64,000 nucleotides of DNA from Triglochin maritima (lineage: Eukaryota > Streptophyta > Magnoliopsida > Alismatales > Juncaginaceae). The notes beneath the pieces are model-generated. The model was given only the letters and a program-made list of their open reading frames with translations, ran no database searches and was not told where the DNA came from. Position 1 is the first letter of the stretch, and every line of letters begins with the position of its first letter. This document shows positions 1-14,456 of this stretch, piece after piece. The position numbers and the translations under genes were made by a program. The stretch is from positions 5,654,501-5,718,500 of the forward strand of contig OY821779.1 of the NCBI GenBank assembly GCA_963682175.1, given 5' to 3'.

Positions 1-1763
1 CTCATGCACGCTGCTTACGTTGTGAAGAATCCTGGGAGTCGGCATCAGACGCTTCTTCGACATAATATCTTGCTAGAAATGGTGATTTATTCTGGAGAGA
101 AAGAATGAAGAAGAAAGAAAGAGTGTCATCATATTTGTATTTGGGTGGAGAGAGAGAACGTACTGAGTTGAAACGCATTTAATGTGATTTGAGTGGACAT
201 CAGGAAGAAAAAACAAAAAAAGCAGTCATGTTTTCGCCACGTAAGGGCTGACATGAATATCCACGTAGAGCGCGTCCGTGACGCCCTGCGTTCAACAAAC
301 ATTTCCCATATCACAACTACCTTGAGCTTCTTGTTTCAAGAGTTTCTTTGGATAATCACATAAGTGTTCATTTTTCTTCTTGAACCTTTAGATTTTATCA
401 TCAATAATATAAGAAGTGATATTGCACGATCATTAATTCACTACTAATTCTTACTACAAGATTATTATATCTTGTGTAAGTTGTATAACATCTTAATATC
501 ATACTAAAAATCTAACAGAAATAGAAATTCAGCAGATTAAATCAGACTTCATTTAAAAACCCCATAATCTGTAAAACTAAGAATCATCTTACAAGTTACA
601 AATCTGACAACAGGATGGCTCTTACGGTCTTACCTTCCAAGCTTGTGTATTGCAGATCCAAAGGACGAATCCTTTGATATCCTGGAGAATCTCAGCACAT
701 TTGAAAGATTATAGACATGGTACGTCCTATTCGAAGTCAAAAGCTAAACGTATTGCGAGTAGCTTGAAATATATTTGATTCTTAGTTTGGTACTTCGAAC
801 TTCAAAACATACTATTTAGGCACGGCAAACAATTAAGAAATTGTTTCCATTAGAAATACATTGGTTCAACAGCAACCTTCAAATTGCACTAATTCTTACA
901 TTAGTAAACATCTTTTTAGTACCATTACCTTCAATTTTGAATTTAGGACCAGTTCATACTTTCAGAAATTACACTTTTAAAACTTATTAAATATAAATAC
1001 TTCGAATTTTTCAAAAATCTATCCTGGCCAGAAAACATCCTACAAGATAATAACATTTTACTTCAGTAATCATACCTGAATTCCAATGTTGGTAGCATAA
1101 ACCGGAAAACTGAAGCAGCATGAGCCAACATCCACTTCAGATCGAGGGATGACGCTGTCATAGTTCTTGTACTAATCTGGACGAAATAGGTTTGAAGCTC
1201 AATGGCAATTGGCTAGTGTCTTGATGACAAGAGAAACGAATTTTACTGTCCAAATTAAAACCACAACAACCCTTGAGACATACCAAACAAGCTCTTTGTG
1301 CTCTTCACGTCATAGAATTAGATGTGTAGTCTTTGCCAGATAAGGTTATAAGACATTAGCTTCAAGGTTGATAGAAAATTGGGTTAATTCCATTATTAGT
1401 GAAGTCAGCATAGGACAGTGTAGATTCAAAGATTTCCTCAACATGGACAACTATACCTCAAGGACTGAATGTCTCAATATCCTTTCATCTTTCCAACAGT
1501 CAACGAGAGTTTTTTTCACTCTCGTGCCAAAAGCAAGACAACAAATTGCATGAGACACCAGAACTACACCCTAAATGGTAGAAATAGAAACATGTCTATT
1601 TAAGAATTGTCGTGCTGAGTAACTGAATAATGAGAGCTGAATGCAACTAACTCTCATACCATATGAATTAAGCTTTTAGATTTAATTCGCAATAGAAACC
1701 AATCGGAGGAAGCTTAAGCATGAGATGAGATCCTTGATCCCAGTGAGCAATTACTTCTGGAAA

Positions 1764-2402
1764 TAGGGGTGTCAACAGATTGGATACGGATCGGATATAG
1801 ATATATCAATACTCATATCTGCATAAAATTTACGGATGCGGATACGGATTGTTTACGGATACGAGATGTTTATATCCATTCGGATATTTGAAAATTTTGG
1901 AGCGAATACGGATAATAACCGCATCCGTAGACATAATTACTCACCTCATAACGTTTTTCGTTTTCACTTGGAAAAATTCCTATACATAGTCACATTTATT
2001 TGGTTTGAAATGTTAATTTAATTTATGTCAAGTTCTAGCTTCATATTCTGAAAATAATAACAATATTCAACACTTAAATAAATGTAACCAGTTGATGCAT
2101 TTTTATTTGAGTAAATAAATTTAAAATCTATATTCAAAATATAATCACATGTATGGATATTTTAGGTAAAAATAATGTATTGTATAAATATACGGATATA
2201 AATACGGTTACTGATGTTGAAATATGAATATGTAGTCCCGACGTGGATGTTATTCGGATCAGATACACCAATATTGACTTTCGCTCCGCAAGTTGACGGA
2301 TACTCCATTCCGAATACGAAAACGGATTTCGGATTTCCTAGATAAAATGTTCAATTTGGAATACGGATGTGATCGGATTTCCGGATATCTATTGACACCC
2401 TA
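1764..2402. mobile_element. hAT-type MITE (ATCCG-rich interior)
   Basis: A 639-bp element has inverted ends TAGGGGTGTCAACAGAT on the left and the reverse complement of TAGGGTGTCAATAGAT on the right. The flanking 8-mers TCTGGAAA and TCTAAAAG match at 5 of 8 positions, compatible with an old hAT target duplication. The interior is rich in CGGAT/ATCCG words and has no coding capacity. It interrupts the exon-like region at the left edge. Confidence 0.75.
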
Positions 2403-3528
2403 TCTAAAAGACTACTTGTGACAAGATACCGTAAACTAAAGGGAAGATCGAGGAATTACAACATTTGGTGTTGGAGAAAGCTCCATGGCAGTATTGCATA
2501 CAACGCCTTCAGTAACTCCTTCGCATCTAGTTTACAGAAGTCTCGATATCTTTGCTATCCCAATGTCGCAGACATTGTTTGCCTTCTCAAGTATCTTCCA
2601 ACTGTTAAAACAGACACAAGTGCTCCTCAGTAAGTGTCAGGAGTTGCAGGTTATTTTTTCTGTTCTGCCTACATAGCCAAATGATTTTCTTCATAGGCAC
2701 CACAGAATGAGCATACAGAGTAACGCAGTTTGTGAGGGCATCAATAAGGAAATTGAAAATTGACCTCATAGGGCCAACAAATTGAATATCAAAGCTTATT
2801 TGGGAACAATTAGAAGTTATAAAGTGGGAATTCTTGTCGTTAGAATTCTAAATCAACCAACAATTCCTCCATGTTTGCCTTGAAATTCCCAAAACATTTT
2901 TTTCACGTAGTTCAAAATCAGTAGCAACTAACTTGCTCATATTTAATATGGCATCGAAGTCTGAAATGTCTAATGGCTAGAATAACAATCCCACATTATT
3001 CTTACATATACACATGTTGGATTAATGATGCGGCATATGTGTGGGAGTGTTGAAACTAGTCTAGTTAGTAAGACAAACTCGAAAACAACCACACTATACA
3101 GATTAATACATTTTTACCTATCTCCCTTCTCTAGACCATATATAGCTCTATATTCTCTTTCTCATTCTTAGCCGCACATTCACATAAAAAATTTAGATAA
3201 GTTACCCCTCGAATGATTTTCTGGGGCAAGCCAGTCACTTAATCAACATCCAAAGAGCAGTCAGGACTATACTCGCGTTCATGCAGCCTGTAGGCAATAA
3301 CTGTAAGTCTAATATAAATGTGATTAATCACGTGTTACGCGTTCGCACAATTGACTAGGCATTCCATCTCTCAAGCAACCACACGATCACAAAAACTCCG
3401 ACGGAACAAAAGAATCGACTAAGATGGCATAGTAACATCGATCAGCTACTTTACCCTTCCATCACCCTTTTTTGTTGTTTGGGGAAGATCTGAAATTTCG
3501 ATCGGAACGAAATAACAACGAGGTTCTG

Positions 3529-3543
3529 AACCCTAAACCCTAA
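3529..3543 (+). promoter_or_regulatory. Telo-box-like motif
   Basis: The stretch AACCCTAAACCCTAA contains the plant telo-box AAACCCTAA, which is common in promoters and leaders of growth-related plant genes. It lies on the upstream side of the minus-strand exon-like region. Function is inferred from the motif only. Confidence 0.35.
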
Positions 3544-3849
3544 TAACTGGAATCGAAGTACGGACTAATGCCGGATTGCTGTAACTGTTTATCGACATTA
3601 GATACTAAATTAGTGGGGGACTATACTCTATAGACATCACTGCTAAAATCGGAAGAAAACGAAACGAAATGGTAGATTTACCGAAGAATAGAAGGAAGTC
3701 ACTTTTGCTTAACCCAACGCCTCCGTCGTCTACATTTTCCACTCTATCACGACATCTGAGGAAACGTCGATCACTCGCTCTACCCCAGCAAAGCGGTTCT
3801 TTTTTACTTTTTCGCTTTTGTTTCTTCATTTTTTTCTTATCTATTCATA

Positions 3850-4562
3850 TAGCTGTTGCTTATTTACAACATATCACATTGACACCCTTCAGATATTTAA
3901 AATACCAACATAGGTTGCATTATTTTTGGTAATCATGCTCCAAAAACGTTAACGTAAGTTCGTAAGCATTGCACCATTGGGCATTGGTTATGAAACATGA
4001 AAACATCTGTATCTTAAACCAGTATTTATCTTTGGCCCATTACTTTAACAAGTAATATATCTATTAAATTTCGAATTAAGGCTATATGAAATAGGTCCAA
4101 TATGCCCAAACAATTTCTAAATGAAGGTGTACCTAACAAATTTACAATGGCTCTATTCCTCACAGAGTCGGAGGGGTTGAAGTGGAACACGTTTTCAAAT
4201 CTCACCTATTAAAACCCCATGGTTGATGGGATGTAAATCTGAAATCATATATAATAATTAAAATTAATCTTAGCAACCCTATAAAATAACCTGTTTTCAA
4301 AAGTGCACTATTCGAAGAAAAAAACCCAATCTGGGAAAACGTAATTGCATAAATGATAGTATGAAACAAACGTCCGAGAGCAACTATTACAAGTCAAATC
4401 GACAATATTATCCAAACTACAATAACCGCATACATTTCCTATAGAATGGTCAAGGCTGCAACCAGAAACATGAGAAAAGGTACGCACAGACTACTCATGC
4501 AAACACAAATCAGTACTCACTTCCCAAAAAAAAATCATCTACTTGCAATAACGTGCCAAAAG
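3850..4562. other. AT-rich intergenic stretch
   Basis: I see no coherent coding segment, RNA gene or repeat with clear ends between the exon-like region and the MITE at 4563. Confidence 0.5.
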
Positions 4563-4817
4563 TAGGGGTGAGCAAAATCCGGTCCGGTCCGGGTTTTTGG
4601 ACCGGACCGGAACCAACCGGTCCGGGTCCGGTCCAGACCGAAACAAAAAAATTAGATCCGGTCCGGTCCATTTTTTTAAATTTAAGGGAAAAAATCGGGT
4701 TTTTGGACCGGACCGAACCGGTCCGGTCTCCGGTCCGACCCTTCAAATTTTTTCCGGTCCGGACTTGAATTTTTTTCCGGTCCGGTCTGGTCCGGATCGG
4801 ACCGATGCTCAACCCTA
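4563..4817. mobile_element. hAT-type MITE filled with GGTCCG repeats
   Basis: A 255-bp element begins TAGGGGTGAGC and ends GCTCAACCCTA, and is flanked by a perfect 8-bp duplication GCCAAAAG (4555-4562 and 4818-4825). The 8-bp duplication and TAGGG ends indicate the hAT superfamily. The interior is almost entirely degenerate GGTCCGGTCC units in both orientations, so it is nearly self-complementary throughout. Open frames on both strands here are by-products of the repeat. Confidence 0.88.
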
Positions 4818-4888
4818 GCCAAAAGAGTCATACTAATATAATAAAACTCTTCAGAAACCATTAGGAATGGATAGGAAATTAAGACAAA

Positions 4889-5212
4889 TTGTTAGAACCT
4901 AACTCTTGATTATTGGTTAATCAGGTTTAGGGGTTGCTGATGTGGATTAATGGAGGGTTTTGAGGTGGATGGATGTGATAGGTTAGGGCAAAGGTGAGGG
5001 ATTATAAAAGCATAAACCCATCTCCTTCTCATTTCTTTTCTCTCTCTCTCGCATCTCTCTCACTCACTCGTCTCTCTCGGCTCAGTAACTCTGGCAGGAA
5101 GTGGTGATCTCTGACGAGAAGCGGTGATCGGCGTGTGTTGGTTGGTTGTGAGGTGAGTAGGTTTTAAGCCAAACACATCTCACTTGCATTTCTTCTCTCT
5201 CTCTCTTTCTTC
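4889..5212 (+). mobile_element. Gypsy-type LTR fragment (5' part)
   Basis: The sequence starts TGTTAGAACCTAA, then has a TATAAAA-type box near 5003 and a CT-rich leader. The same order (TGTTAGATCCTAA, TATATAAAGG, CT-rich leader) is seen at the minus-strand start of the solo LTR at 39480-41222. This copy is on the plus strand, about 0.3 kb long, and stops where copia LTR sequence begins at about 5213. It is a truncated relic of a related LTR. Confidence 0.55.
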
Positions 5213-5401
5213 GAAAAACTCCAAGCACTTTGTGATGCACGTCAAGCTGCAATACCAGTCGACCGTCTGTCTGTTTTTCCCATAGTAATACTTAATTCAC
5301 ATATTCAAGGTAAAAAACAACAATCTTCACCTTTACCTTGAATAACCCCCGAAACTTGAAGGAACATTTCCTTCGTCGTTGTGTCGTCGTCGTAGCTCCA
5401 C

Positions 5402-6761
5402 CTACTCGGAGCTCAAACCAACCAAGTTCAAGCATACCATGAACTTAGTTGAAATGACGAGCTTCGTCAACATATCAGCAGGATTATCTTCTGTGCCCAT
5501 ATTCTTCACCACCACGCCTCCTTCAGCAACAACTTCCCGAATGAAGTGATAACGGACATCGATATGCTTCGTCCTCTCGTGGTATACCAAAGACCTTCAT
5601 TTATACCATCGGTCGCTATCATATACTCTGCCTCCATTAATCATATAAAGCTTGTCGGGCCCAAGCTTCTTCCCCTTCATCAGAATAAGTGATCATTTGG
5701 TGATGGATATGGAGTCATCCTCACCGCTGAATTTGTAAGTCATTTGCAGTCAATCTACTGAAATCAGATTCTTGCTCACTTTAGGAACATGTCTCACATC
5801 CGACAAAACCATGACTTGGCCATCGTGGGTCCTCAATCTGACAGAGTCAATTCCTGTAACCTCGCACATGTCACCATTACCCATCACAACCATTCCACCT
5901 GTCACATGTTCATACGATGAAAATCATTGCTTGTTCGGAGTTAAGTGGAATGTACTGCCTGTGTCAATCACCCAACCATCGGAAGCTTCAGACAAACCTA
6001 TAGCTGCCAACACAAAATCAGAATCGGACTCGGCAACATTTGAACCTGACTGATCACTTATACCAGAACCCTTTTGCTTCTCTCTGTTCTGTAGCTTAAA
6101 ACATTCTGATATCTTGTGACCCTTCGTCTTGCAGTAATGACAAATAATATCTGTCATTCGACTTGGTCTTAGAAGTGTTCTTTAAGAAACTCCTCTTTTT
6201 CCCCTTACCACGAGCAACAAGTGCTTCACTTTTGCTCGAATCAGAACCATCAGACATCTTCTCCATATCATATTTGGAGGAGAATGTGTTTTCTACATCC
6301 GCAAGAGAGATGTCGGTCTTGTTGTACATCATTGTCTCCACGAAGTGATCATATGAAAAACTCAACGAGCAAAGTAAAATGATTGCTTGATCCTCGTCAG
6401 AAAATTTTGCATCCATCTTCTTCAAATCCATGATGATTGCATTAAAATCATCCAAGTGTTGTTGAAGAGAAATACCCGACTTCATCTTGAATAGGAATAA
6501 TTTCTTCTTCAAGATAATCCGGCTCGCAAGTGACTTCTTCATGTAGACTTACTCTAGCTTCTTCCACATACTTGCAGTTGTGTTCTCCTTCAACACTTCT
6601 CTCAGAACTTCGTCAGACAAAGACAATTTAATTGTTGACATCGTCTTCTTATCGTGTTTCAACTTATCTTGTTCGAACATTTCTTTCGACAACGAATCTA
6701 TGCCCTTAAAACGTCCCCTACATCTTGTTGCACCAGAATTGCGTGTATCTTGACTTGCCAC
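5402..6761 (-). pseudogene. Copia gag-pol relic
   Basis: Broken gag-pol of copia 1. Gag starts at 6761 (MASQDTRNSGATRCRGRFKG) and continues after a stop near 6549 with a UBN2-type gag core to 6096. A CCHC knuckle follows in a third segment (CHYCKTKGHKISEC, about 6145-6105), then a protease motif (WVIDTGSTFHL) and GAG-pre-integrase-like sequence. Only the end of RNase H remains at 5590-5402 (ERTKHIDVRYHFIREV). Several frames are needed, and integrase and reverse transcriptase cores are absent. It cannot encode an active polyprotein. Confidence 0.85.
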
Positions 6762-6876
6762 AAACCGAAATTAATATATCAGCTCAACTTCTCAATCTTC
6801 CATTGATTCACCATGTCTATTTGCAAGAAAGATCGATAAAACCCCAAAAATTCAAACCAAAAGTTCTGATACCAAT

Positions 6877-7774
6877 TGTTAGGAAATAAGATCAATCCCA
6901 AAATACGCAGCGGAACGAAATAGTAAATTTGATGGAAGAAAGAAACACAAATGATGCAAATCACCAACACCAAACCACGCAAAACACAAGATTTAACGTG
7001 GAAACCCAATGCGGGAAAAACCACGGACGACACAACGTTAATCTAATATAGAGAAACAAATTACAAGAGAAGCTTACAAAACACACGGACCAATCGACGA
7101 AGAAATCCTAGTTGAAATTGCTCCTACCGAATCCATAAGGACTCTCTCTCTTTCTCTTAAGAATGTAAAGTAGACAACAAAAAGATGATCTAATCTTCTT
7201 ATGATGTTACAAAAAGAGGACGAAATTGTCTTTATATACTAAGCCAAAACAAGTATTAATTGAACCCAAAAAATAGAGTAAATAATGTGCAGATCGTGGG
7301 CAGAACTGTTCTGATCGATTGACCAACGGGTGAAACGGTCGACCGAACTTAAACCTGTAACTGATTCTGGGCTCCCTCAGTCGACCGTCCCGCACCTTTG
7401 GTTGACCGAAAAACTCCACGTAATGTTCTGAAACTTCAATCAGTTGACTAGTTGAGAACTACTGGTCGACCGAAAAACTCTACGTAATGTTCAGAAATCT
7501 CCGAATGCAAATACGAATCGGTCGATCGGTTGAGAAATGCCGATCGACTTGTTGAGAAATACTGGACGACCGGACGTGTCCAGACGCTTTGTCCAAGACG
7601 TCCAAAAATATAAACGGTCGACCAATTGAGAACCACCGGTCGACCGAAAAACTCCAGACACTTTGTGCTACACGTCAAGCGGAAATATCGGTCGACCGAA
7701 GTTCTACCGGTCGACCGTCTGTCTGTTTTTCCCACAGTAATACTTAATTCACATATTTAAGGTAAAAAACAACA
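6877..7774 (-). repeat. 5' LTR of copia 1
   Basis: An 898-bp LTR whose plus-strand ends are TGTTAGGAAATAAG and AAAACAACA. Its last 110 bp match the truncated LTR at 5213-5322. The half from 7330 to 7720 is packed with copies and variants of the palindromic decamer CGGTCGACCG (for example near 7336, 7638, 7689 and 7708). Long open frames here are produced by that repeat and are not genes. Confidence 0.85.
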
Positions 7775-8122
7775 TAATTAAGGGTACAAAACGAAATGTA
7801 AGTAATCGAACTACGGAAACACCAAGACAATACATGCATCTACAAAATTATTTAAAAGCACCACTTAATTTATACCATTCAGAACTTAAGACGTTTTTAG
7901 CTTTCAACAAAGGAAGCCAACAAAACCACAAACATGATACGTTAAGCAAAGACCTGCACCGTTAACAGACGAATCTTAACATGATTTTCATGTCCGAAAA
8001 GCTGTAAATGACATTGACACTGGAAACAATTTACAAGCAAACATAAAACCAATTATAAAATATATATACGTCCAGAGTCATCGGTTACGGTCATTATAAA
8101 TCATACGCAAGGATGTTCTTCA
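7775..8122. other. 3' flank of the E2 gene
   Basis: This AT-rich stretch between copia 1 and the E2 stop codon probably holds the 3' untranslated region. I see no other feature. Confidence 0.4.
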
Positions 8123-10890
<2,768 letters not shown>

Positions 10891-10895
10891 TTTTG

Positions 10896-13018
10896 GGATG
10901 GGATGGGAAGAAAAGAAATAAGAAGACGTCGTTATTGCGTGCCACAGCTGGTCGTAAATATCATGTGGTCCCCACAAGCCACGTGCCGACGTGACCTCAA
11001 CTTCATGGCCTTCTTTTGCGTATTTTGGCATTTTTCTCCTTCAAGTTTTAGCTGAGTGATAAGTTAATTATGAAGTTCTCTCAGGTATGTACGAATATCT
11101 TCGGTTCAACCGTTAGGTTTGTATTTTTATTTTTATTTTGATAATCTAGAATTTCCGAAATCTAAAAATACAAATAACTATTTCGATGGATTGTGCATTT
11201 ATCTGATTTAGTTTGAAAAATTGAAGTCTCAAAACATTAGACTTTGACTAGCCCTTGAGTTTTAGGTGAGGAATCCAAATGCGACTCATTTTATACTTTT
11301 AAGGAAAGAATTGTACTAAATCTTATTCATATGTTGTGGTAAACTGATTTCGTATTTTTAAAGCAAAACATATGTATATTAGTACTTAATATCGATAAAA
11401 CATATGCTCTTGTGTAGTATTTATTTCATTGTTACCAATTCAGAGTTAACAAAATTCACCCTTCTGGACTGTCATGGTGAGTGGGAATGATGGATGAAAA
11501 ATTCCTAATTTAAGCAAATCAAACGAATCTTATGTAAGTAAGTAAAGTAACGAATGAAACAAATCCTATTTTTCTCAACGCCCGTTGTTTTTCTCTCTTA
11601 AAACTTTTAATGGGGGTTACGTGACGTTGTTGCAATTGGATTTTTGTAATAATTTAATGATATCCCGAAGTCACCTCGTGGGTTTCTTTGAAGGGTCCAA
11701 TTGAGATGAGGCCACACCTACCATTAGCATGGTGATATAATAATTATATGGGTTTTTTAGTCCGTGATGACACATCATCATTATTATGATAATCATAATT
11801 ATTAACTTTAAGGAAAATATTTGAAATAGTTTACTCTGACTTGACTTTAAATAGCCGCTGAATGGGCTTTTAACTATCCACCACCCTCGTGTTAAAATCA
11901 TAAGCCAATCTAAGAAATAACAGCAAGATGGAGAATTACAATTTTGTAGTTTCCTTTTGAGTTATTTAGTTAATGGTTTCTGAAATTGAGATTCTTTAGT
12001 TAACTTTTCTTCACTTGAGATGTCTAATTTCTACTCTAAACAACTTAAAACATAACTGCATTTTTCCTTCACTTATGATTTCAAACTAAAATTATTATGT
12101 ATAGGTATAGCAATTACCTTACAAGTTACAACTCGTATACTAACTGCCAACAAAATACCATTCACGTGTCCGGTGTATCCATTTTCTCTATTTTGTGAAC
12201 ACGTAAATCCACCTAACCTCCAATTTCAATTCTTCAAACTATTTTTTTTTTTGGGCTGATAAATTCGTTTCGTAAGATGCAACTGCTACGTGTGCGGAAC
12301 TGGTGACACTAAACTACTAAAGAGTATGTAGGATAACATTTGTTTTTTTATGTATCTACAACCTAAGGAAATAATACTTGATTTGTATTCGCATATGATT
12401 ATTATCCGCATTTATTTATCACAAATATGAGTGTGTATCTCAAATCCAAAGTTATTTCTTATGCTTTATGTAAATAAGCATAGAGATAGCTATATCTGGA
12501 TTATACGTGCTTGTAAATAGATATTTGATCAATTACACGAAATCCTCAATCAAAGCTGCATTCCAATGCAAGACGAGAAGTGGGAACCAAAAGTTATAAT
12601 ATTTCATAGTTAACTTTAGGTTTTACTTAATTAAGTCTATTGATATCTAGTCGTGTTATTTTAGATTTGTGCAAATCATCTAGAACCTATGAACTCTCTT
12701 TATGTAGGGAGAATTAAATGGAAAGGGGGAGCTTGATTTTGCCTTAAAATTTTGTGTCGGTTGCTTATCTTGGTCGATTCCATTAATTTTATCTCATCGG
12801 GGAAATCGTGATAACAACAACAAGGGACTTCAAAGGTATTCATTGCTACACACCAGAAGAGAACGACGTCATTTGGATCTGTCGCTTGTCTTTAGCGTCA
12901 CCCCAAATTCGACCCATCATTAATCAGCATGAAAATCGATCCACAGCCAAAATAGAAATATACAAACACACACTTCCACTTCCACTTACACACCCACACC
13001 ACGTACCCCATGCAAAAC
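10896..13018. other. Intergenic region between E2 and psaG
   Basis: This is AT-rich DNA holding the E2 promoter on its left and the psaG 3' flank on its right. I see no coherent coding segment, structural RNA or element with clear termini. Confidence 0.45.
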
Positions 13019-13471
13019 TCAACCAAAGAAGTTGGGATCGTAACCATTGCTAGAAGTAGCAAGAATATAGTAAGCCACAACATGCCCAATCGACCCCCAC
13101 GCAAGCACGTCTACAATATTAAACCCGACCGGGTCATTCGATTTGAGCAGACCAACATACTCCTTGGCCCTGACATCCCCCGCCTCGAAATGAGTCACAC
13201 CATTCTGCTCCGGCAACCCCTGCTTAGCGACGTTCTCGCGCTGGAAGTTGAAGAACACGAACCGGCCGAGGAACAGCGACAAACCGGTGCTTATGCTGAT
13301 GACAACTGAAGGGTTTAGCTCGGCTCTCGGGACTGTTCGGAGGGTTCTGGGCTTCATGGTTTTGGCTGGGAGGGTGAGCTTGGCGAAGTGGGCGTCGGTA
13401 GGCTTGAGGGGGCGGAGGCCGTGGAAGGAGTGGGGCTTGAGTGGGGAGGAGAGGAGAGTGGAGGTGGCCAT
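13019..13471 (-). CDS. psaG: Photosystem I reaction centre subunit V (PSI-G), chloroplast precursor
   Basis: A nuclear-encoded thylakoid membrane subunit of photosystem I that helps stabilise the core and its contact with the light-harvesting antenna. The intronless 150-residue frame begins [18 protein letters not shown], a Ser/Thr-rich stroma-targeting peptide of about 50 residues. The mature part begins near [13 protein letters not shown]. Two membrane segments follow, around [13 protein letters not shown] and [20 protein letters not shown], separated by a charged stromal loop. The end [11 protein letters not shown] is characteristic. The length fits the family. The start is fixed by the CCATGG context and the transit peptide. 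A GGGGTT-type tract touches the start codon (separate entry). Confidence 0.96.
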   Translation of the reverse strand: MATSTLLSSPLKPHSFHGLRPLKPTDAHFAKLTLPAKTMKPRTLRTVPRAELNPSVVISISTGLSLFLGRFVFFNFQRENVAKQGLPEQNGVTHFEAGDVRAKEYVGLLKSNDPVGFNIVDVLAWGSIGHVVAYYILATSSNGYDPNFFG

Positions 13472-13508
13472 GGTTGGGGTTGGGGTTGGGGTTGGGGTTG
13501 GGGTTGGG
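13472..13508. repeat. (GGGGTT)n tract abutting the psaG start codon
   Basis: On the plus strand there are five perfect GGGGTT units with a partial unit at each side. The tract touches the start codon, so the psaG leader would read (CCCCAA)n immediately before ATG. The opposite strand has several G4 runs and could form a G-quadruplex. Confidence 0.9.
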
Positions 13509-13598
13509 AGTGGAGGTGTGTGAGGGTGTTTGGTTTAGTAGGAGGGAAGGATGGTTGATTATGTGGTGTGGAAGTGTGGATGGAGTTGGATTTTGGTT

Positions 13599-13640
13599 GG
13601 TGACGTGGACGTATTTGATTGGTGGATTGTGGATAAGAGA
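13599..13640 (-). promoter_or_regulatory. Candidate light-responsive promoter elements of psaG
   Basis: Upstream of psaG the sequence has an ACGT-core G-box-like element (TGACGTGG, 13601-13608) and an I-box GATAAG (13632-13637). This pair is typical of light-regulated photosynthesis genes. Assignment rests on motif and position only. Confidence 0.4.
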
Positions 13641-13868
13641 TTTGGTTGGCGTCCATGAGTTTGGAATCCGAGATTTGTCTGGTCGTTGTTGTGTCTTGCT
13701 TGTTGTTGCGAGTTTTGTGTTTTTTTATTGTCTGGGGTTTAGATGGTGAGCAATTGGGGTTGTTTGGGTTTGAGTTTCAATGCGGTTCAATTTGGTTAGG
13801 ACCTGCTGCTGGTTTGAGTTCAATATATTGTAATCTAAACTTAGTTTATATTTGATTTGTTAATTGGT

Positions 13869-14034
13869 GTATCACACATTCACACAACAACAAAGTCTTT
13901 TATCCCAAACTAGTTGGGGTAGACTAGAAATTAAACTTTAAGGAGTCACGATTCAGACACGTGAATCGTTTTCTTCCACGTGTTTTTATCCAATACAAAT
14001 TCTCGGGGAACATTCCGTATCACACATTCACACA
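13869..14034 (-). mobile_element. Short 5'-truncated LINE/SINE tail with 18-bp target duplication
   Basis: A 130-bp insert (13887-14016) is flanked by the identical 18-mer GTATCACACATTCACACA (13869-13886 and 14017-14034). Read on the minus strand it ends in CCCCAACTAGTTTGGGATAA then a GTTGTTGT-type tail, the usual 3' end of plant RTE-like LINEs and their SINE partners. The long duplication indicates target-primed reverse transcription. Confidence 0.75.
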
Positions 14035-14456
14035 TGTGAAAGAATTAGTTTTTCTTAAAATAAGAATGAATTAAAATCATGGGATTTTGTGGTTCATTTT
14101 TAAGTAGAACCAAAGTTTCGTTTGGTTGCGACACTAGTAACTAGACGTTGTGCCTAGTTGATTTTTTTTCTCTTTACAACAGACGTGTTTGGGCTGAAAC
14201 ATACCATGTTGCATCTCACCTGCACCTTTCGCTATACCAATTCCCTCATTCTTGACATCGTTGCCCCCTCAATACTATTTGTATGCATGCTTTGTGTTTG
14301 GTTAGGTCTTGCGATTTCTCGACCCCCTCAAGTGTCAGTGGCAGAAAATCTCCCCATCCAAACAGATCCAGACGGATTCAAAGAATACCAACAGATCCAG
14401 GAGCCAGTTCAAATTGTTGCCGCATTCTAACTCCTAAGATTTAGATGTAGTAACAA

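Larger units (their letters stand above)
2..3830 (-). other. Unidentified exon-like region (multi-exon gene or pseudogene)
   Basis: Several minus-strand open segments with splice-like borders line up here, but I do not recognise the family. The most convincing is the 3' exon at 91 to 2: a long pyrimidine tract and CAG are followed by 29 codons ending YVEEASDADSQDSSQRKQRA and a TGA stop. Others are about 720-620 (reads GYQRIRPLDLQYTSLEGKT), 1175-1077 (NYDSVIPRSEVDVGSCCFS, followed by a GT donor), 1567-1463 (LVSHAICCLAFGTRVKKTL, followed by GTATAG), 1760-1695 (PEVIAHWDQGSHLMLKLP), 2800-2610 (SFDIQFVGPMRSIFNFLIDA) and near 3275 (LHEREYSPDCSLDVD, then a stop). A telo-box-like motif at 3529-3543 could mark the promoter side. 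Some segments are open in more than one frame and one contains a stop, so this may be a decayed gene, and the segments may not all belong together. Confidence 0.3.
5213..7774 (-). mobile_element. Internally deleted Ty1/copia element (copia 1)
   Basis: On the minus strand the order is 5' LTR (7774-6877), primer-binding site TGGTATCAGA (6875-6866), gag, zinc knuckle, protease relic, the RNase H end, and about 110 bp of 3' LTR (5322-5213). Integrase and most of reverse transcriptase are missing: the reading jumps from protease-type sequence (about 5660) to RNase H sequence (about 5620). The 3' LTR is cut at 5213, where gypsy-like LTR sequence abuts, so no outer target duplication can be seen. 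Confidence 0.85.

Noticed and set aside
4510..4818. Overlapping open frames of 71-100 codons on both strands
   Set aside because: They come from GGTCCG repeats inside a MITE with clear ends and an 8-bp duplication.
7448..7735. Open frame of 95 codons rich in RSTD/FGRP repeats
   Set aside because: It lies in the copia 1 LTR and is generated by the CGGTCGACCG repeat; similar frames appear on both strands of every LTR with this motif.
13472..13508. Telomere repeat or internal telomere scar
   Set aside because: The unit is GGGGTT, not the plant TTTAGGG, and the tract is only about six units long.
13354..13749. Proline/glutamine-rich and glycine-rich frames over the psaG start
   Set aside because: They are readings of the GGGGTT tract and of psaG in other frames.
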